In this document: positions 13,817 to 15,940 of the stretch, piece after piece
How the letters are laid out: each line of letters starts with the position of its first letter
Numbering within the stretch: the stretch's first letter is position 1
Assembly (NCBI GenBank): GCA_033809355.1
Contig: JAPXLV010000062.1
Coordinates: forward strand, 1-15,940
Source: T3Sed10-213 sp012519365
Lineage (GTDB): Bacteria; Planctomycetota; Phycisphaerae; Sedimentisphaerales; Anaerohalosphaeraceae
Reading direction: 5' to 3'
Length of the DNA: 15,940 bases
Notes under the pieces: model-generated
What the model saw: the letters and a program-made list of their open reading frames with translations, nothing else
The model's database searches: none
What the model was told of the DNA's origin: nothing
Position numbers and translations under genes: made by a program

Positions 13817-15060
13817 CCCTCTGTTATTCTCAACTTCAGGCGTTGGCGCTGCAGTATGGCAGCCCGTTTTATGTGGTTGAACGGGAGCGGATTGAGGGCA
13901 ATTTTGAGGCGTTGACAGCGGCGTTTGGGTCGCGATATCAGCCGTTTGTTTTGGCGTATTCGTACAAGACCAATTATGTGCCGTATGTGTGTCGGATTGT
14001 TCGCGACAAGGGGGGCTGGGCGGAGGTGGTTTCGCGGATGGAGTATGAGCTGGCGCTGAAAGTCGGCTGTGAGCCGGGGCGGATCATCTTCAACGGACCG
14101 GTCAAACGGCCGGAGGATATTTACGCGGCGCTGGAGGGGGGCAGTATGGTCAATCTGGATTCGGAGGCGGAGATTGAGGCGGTGCTGGAGTTTGCCGCGT
14201 CGCATCGGGCGCGGACGGTCAAGGTGGGGCTTCGCGTCAATATCGGGCTGTGCGATGAGGCGGGTCAGTCGCACATTCAAAATCGGCTCAAGGTAGGGCG
14301 GTTTGGGTTTGATCCGGCCGGGATTGAACAGGCCGGGCGTCGGCTTCAGGCGGCGGGCAACATTCAAATTGCCTCGCTGCACGGGCATACGTCCACAACC
14401 GACAGCAGCGTGTGGTGTTTTCAGACGATTACCGAGACGCTGGTGCATATGGCCGAGCGGTTGTTTGCCGAGTCGGTCGAGGTGATCAATATCGGCGGGG
14501 GGATGTTCGGGATTATTGAGCCGGAGCATCGGTGGTGTGAGGTGCCGTCATTCGATGAGTATGCCGAGGCGGTATGCGGGGTGCTGCACGGCAGCGCATG
14601 GGTTCGACGAAAAAAGCCGGCCCTGGTGATTGAGCCGGGGGTGGCGATGGCGGCCAATGGGGTCAGTTTTGTGACGCAGGTGGTCAGTGTCAAGCAGATT
14701 CGCGGCCAGCGGTTTGTGACCGCTGACGGCAGTGCGTTTCACTGCAAGCCGACGTTTCATGGGATCAATCCGCCGTTTGAGATTGTTTCGGCCGGTGGTG
14801 CCGGGGGCGGTGTGCAGCGGTTTGATGTGGTCGGCTCGACGTGTATGGAAAAGGATATTTTGCTGCGCGGGATTTCGGGGCCGCTGCCGTCGGTGGGCGA
14901 TTTTATTCGGATCCATCGGGTGGGGGCCTATACGATTGTGCTGTCGCCGCCGTTTATTCATCCGGCACCGGCGATTGTGGCCCAGGAGTCGGCAGGGATG
15001 GTGTGTGTGCGTCGTCGGCAAACGCTGGAGGATATGTTTGGGTGTTATAGGTTTGATTGA
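13813..15060 (+). CDS. Fold-III PLP-dependent decarboxylase (Orn/DAP/Arg decarboxylase 2 family), substrate uncertain
   Basis: Predicted 415 residues, the family's usual length. The N-terminal alanine-racemase-type barrel carries the PLP lysine K52 in AYSYKTN (48-54). Cofactor-site marks follow: H190 in SLHGHTS, the phosphate-binding GGG at 228-230 in INIGGGMFG, and E274 in EPG. The C-terminal beta domain has C344 (GSTCMEKD), the usual cysteine from the partner subunit, and GAY (371-373). It differs from standard LysA: the arginine of EPGR is valine (V277) and the CES motif reads CME. Both positions bind diaminopimelate in LysA, so another amino acid is likely. The setting, beside a phosphoglycosyl transferase and a GNAT gene, suggests making an amine for glycan modification (inference). 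A GGGAG ribosome site lies ahead of the ATG, which also sits in the ATGA overlap. Confidence 0.85.
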   Translation: MTLCYSQLQALALQYGSPFYVVERERIEGNFEALTAAFGSRYQPFVLAYSYKTNYVPYVCRIVRDKGGWAEVVSRMEYELALKVGCEPGRIIFNGPVKRPEDIYAALEGGSMVNLDSEAEIEAVLEFAASHRARTVKVGLRVNIGLCDEAGQSHIQNRLKVGRFGFDPAGIEQAGRRLQAAGNIQIASLHGHTSTTDSSVWCFQTITETLVHMAERLFAESVEVINIGGGMFGIIEPEHRWCEVPSFDEYAEAVCGVLHGSAWVRRKKPALVIEPGVAMAANGVSFVTQVVSVKQIRGQRFVTADGSAFHCKPTFHGINPPFEIVSAGGAGGGVQRFDVVGSTCMEKDILLRGISGPLPSVGDFIRIHRVGAYTIVLSPPFIHPAPAIVAQESAGMVCVRRRQTLEDMFGCYRFD

Positions 15061-15078
15061 TGAGAGTGTTGATGGTCT

Positions 15079-15085
15079 AAGGAGA
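15079..15085 (+). promoter_or_regulatory. Strong Shine-Dalgarno of the second acetyltransferase gene
   Basis: AAGGAGA sits five bases before the ATG at 15091, confirming that start within the 30-base gap after the decarboxylase stop. Confidence 0.75.
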
Positions 15086-15090
15086 CGGTT

Positions 15091-15699
15091 ATGGCTAAGC
15101 CACAGGTCACGCTTAGGGGAGATCGGGTGCGGCTTCGGCCGCTGCAGGAAGCGGATTTGCCGCTGCGGGTGCGGTGGTATAATGATGCTGAGGTGCGAAA
15201 GACGCTGACGGTTACCGAGCGGTTTGAGCTGGAAAAAACGCGCCGCTGGTTTCGTTCTGTTTGCGACGATGCACGGCGGGTGGATTTTTTGGTGGAATCG
15301 GCCGCGGGAGAGCCGATAGGGGTGGCCGGTCTGCTGCATATTGAGCCGGTCCATGCGACGGCGGAGTGTTTTTGTGTGATTGGCGAAAAGGCGTTTTGGG
15401 GAGGGGGCATCGGGACGGAGATTCATTCGGTGCTGCTGACGTGGGCGTTTGAGGGGCTGGGGCTTGAGAAAATCTGGGCGATTATTCGGACGAACAATCC
15501 GGCGATTTATAAGATTGTGCAGAAGCTTGGTTTTCAAATCGAAGGGACGCTGCGAAAAGAGATACGGCTGGAGGGGGTTCGGCAGGATGTTTATCGGGTT
15601 GGGCTGCTGCGGGAGGAGTTTACGCCGAGGCACAGGCATTTTGAGGTTGCTGTGCACAAAGCCGGGGCCCAGAGTGCCGATGGAGGTGTGAATCGCTGA
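15091..15699 (+). CDS. GNAT acetyltransferase, RimJ/RimL- or PseH-like
   Basis: Predicted 202 residues. It opens VTLRGDRVRLRPLQEADL (6-23), the RimJ/RimL-type start, and continues with WYNDAEVRK (29-37). FWGGGIGTE (102-110) is the acetyl-CoA pyrophosphate loop of motif A. TNNPAIYKIVQKLGF (134-148) and EGTLRKEI (151-158) are the motif-B signature shared with ribosomal-protein acetyltransferases and with PseH-type enzymes that N-acetylate UDP-amino-sugars. Given its place behind a phosphoglycosyl transferase and a decarboxylase, a sugar-amine or related substrate is the better guess (inference); a ribosomal protein or antibiotic target cannot be excluded. The last roughly 25 residues (180-202) are polar and probably outside the fold. 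It ends this cassette before the repeats resume. Confidence 0.87.
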   Translation: MAKPQVTLRGDRVRLRPLQEADLPLRVRWYNDAEVRKTLTVTERFELEKTRRWFRSVCDDARRVDFLVESAAGEPIGVAGLLHIEPVHATAECFCVIGEKAFWGGGIGTEIHSVLLTWAFEGLGLEKIWAIIRTNNPAIYKIVQKLGFQIEGTLRKEIRLEGVRQDVYRVGLLREEFTPRHRHFEVAVHKAGAQSADGGVNR

Positions 15700-15744
15700 T
15701 GAAAATGCGGCAAGGGTATAAAAAATGGAGGGGATGAATGAATA

Positions 15745-15769
15745 GATTCCTCGCTGCGCTCGGAATGAC
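15745..15769 (-). repeat. 25-base hairpin repeat, copy 3
   Basis: Identical to the copies at 11537-11561 and 11759-11783, 46 bases after the stop of the last gene. An extra half-copy (GCTCGGAATGAC, 15779-15790) follows it. Confidence 0.85.
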
Positions 15770-15780
15770 AGTGGGGGCGC

Positions 15781-15940
15781 TCGGAATGACAATAGGGCGG
15801 TCGGAATGACAAAGCGGCTGTCACCCCGAGGGGCCTATTCCCATCCTGTCACCCCGAGGAGGCCGAAGGCCGACGAGGGGCCTATTTATTTAAGGAAAAT
15901 TCCAATCCACCCTCAAGGTTAAATGTCGGATTTTGGTGAA
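15781..15940 (+). repeat. Composite repeat block, right copy of a direct repeat, running off the window
   Basis: It matches 11552-11664 over 59 identical bases (15781-15839) and over 54 bases with two differences (15887-15940). The 47 bases between (15840-15886) are a second, larger hairpin unit. The match still holds at the last base, so the element probably continues past the window. Confidence 0.85.
15848..15886 (+). repeat. Larger hairpin unit with two tandem G.A joints
   Basis: CCCC (15852-15855) pairs with GGGG (15877-15880) and GGCC (15861-15864) with GGCC (15868-15871), around a GAA loop. Between them lie a G.A/A.G joint, one G-C pair (15858 with 15874) and a second G.A/A.G joint. 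The unit is followed by CCTATTTATTTAA, which gives it a faint terminator look, though the T-run is interrupted. Confidence 0.65.

Noticed and set aside
13525..14529. - strand open frame (334 codons) spanning the phosphoglycosyl transferase end, the micro-ORF and the decarboxylase
   Set aside because: It crosses gene boundaries on the other strand and gives a featureless Arg/Pro/His-rich translation.
14548..15792. Long - strand open frame (414 codons) across the decarboxylase and acetyltransferase genes
   Set aside because: Its product is rich in Arg, Pro, His and Gln with no domain, begins in repeat sequence, and lies opposite two convincing genes. It is a shadow produced by G-rich codons on the + strand.
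1..15940. tRNA or rRNA genes, insertion sequences, toxin-antitoxin or phage-defence modules
   Set aside because: I found no cloverleaf, rRNA signature, transposase or defence-type domain on either strand.

Overview
The window looks like a chromosomal stretch of a planctomycete, most likely class Phycisphaerae (inference). The clue is the first complete gene. It encodes a secreted seven-repeat beta-propeller protein ending in a single dockerin-like tail (residues 429-453, D-x-N-x-D spacing then a DFAVFAEQW helix), a tail type that is abundant in Phycisphaerae. A DUF6807 ('PmoA-like') gene, typical of planctomycete genomes, follows it. Every gene I can support lies on the + strand. The coding strand is G-rich, with frequent G-ending codons.

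Layout. Positions 1-98 hold a possible tail of a gene cut by the left edge. Positions 159-1553 and 1679-2659 are two stand-alone envelope or secreted proteins. A good sigma70-like promoter (2664-2690) then precedes a tightly packed run, 2755-11514: a membrane-anchored protein with a putative TIM-barrel domain, a Wzy/WaaL-type polymerase or ligase, a Wzx-type flippase, three GT4 glycosyltransferases and a GNAT acetyltransferase. Most junctions overlap or lie within a few bases. A 339-base gene-free stretch (11515-11853) is packed with short hairpin repeats. A second cassette follows: an anchored beta-propeller protein, a PglC-like initiating phosphoglycosyl transferase, a 38-residue micro-ORF, a fold-III PLP decarboxylase and a second GNAT acetyltransferase. 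The same repeat family returns from 15745 to the right edge.

How the genes fit together. The phosphoglycosyl transferase would load the first sugar phosphate on undecaprenyl phosphate. The three glycosyltransferases would extend it, the flippase would move the lipid-linked oligosaccharide across the membrane, and the Wzy-like protein would polymerise or ligate it. The acetyltransferases and the decarboxylase look like modification enzymes for an amino-sugar or amine-bearing glycan. The anchored TIM-barrel protein at the head could trim or remodel the polymer outside the membrane. No Wzz/Wza-type co-polymerase or exporter and no nucleotide-sugar biosynthesis gene is in the window, so the locus is probably incomplete here.

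The less ordinary points are: an unassigned anchored TIM-barrel protein heading the operon; a decarboxylase lacking the usual diaminopimelate-binding residues; a well-signposted 38-residue ORF coupled to it; and a modular hairpin repeat family whose outer stems change with compensation while a tandem G.A joint is kept.
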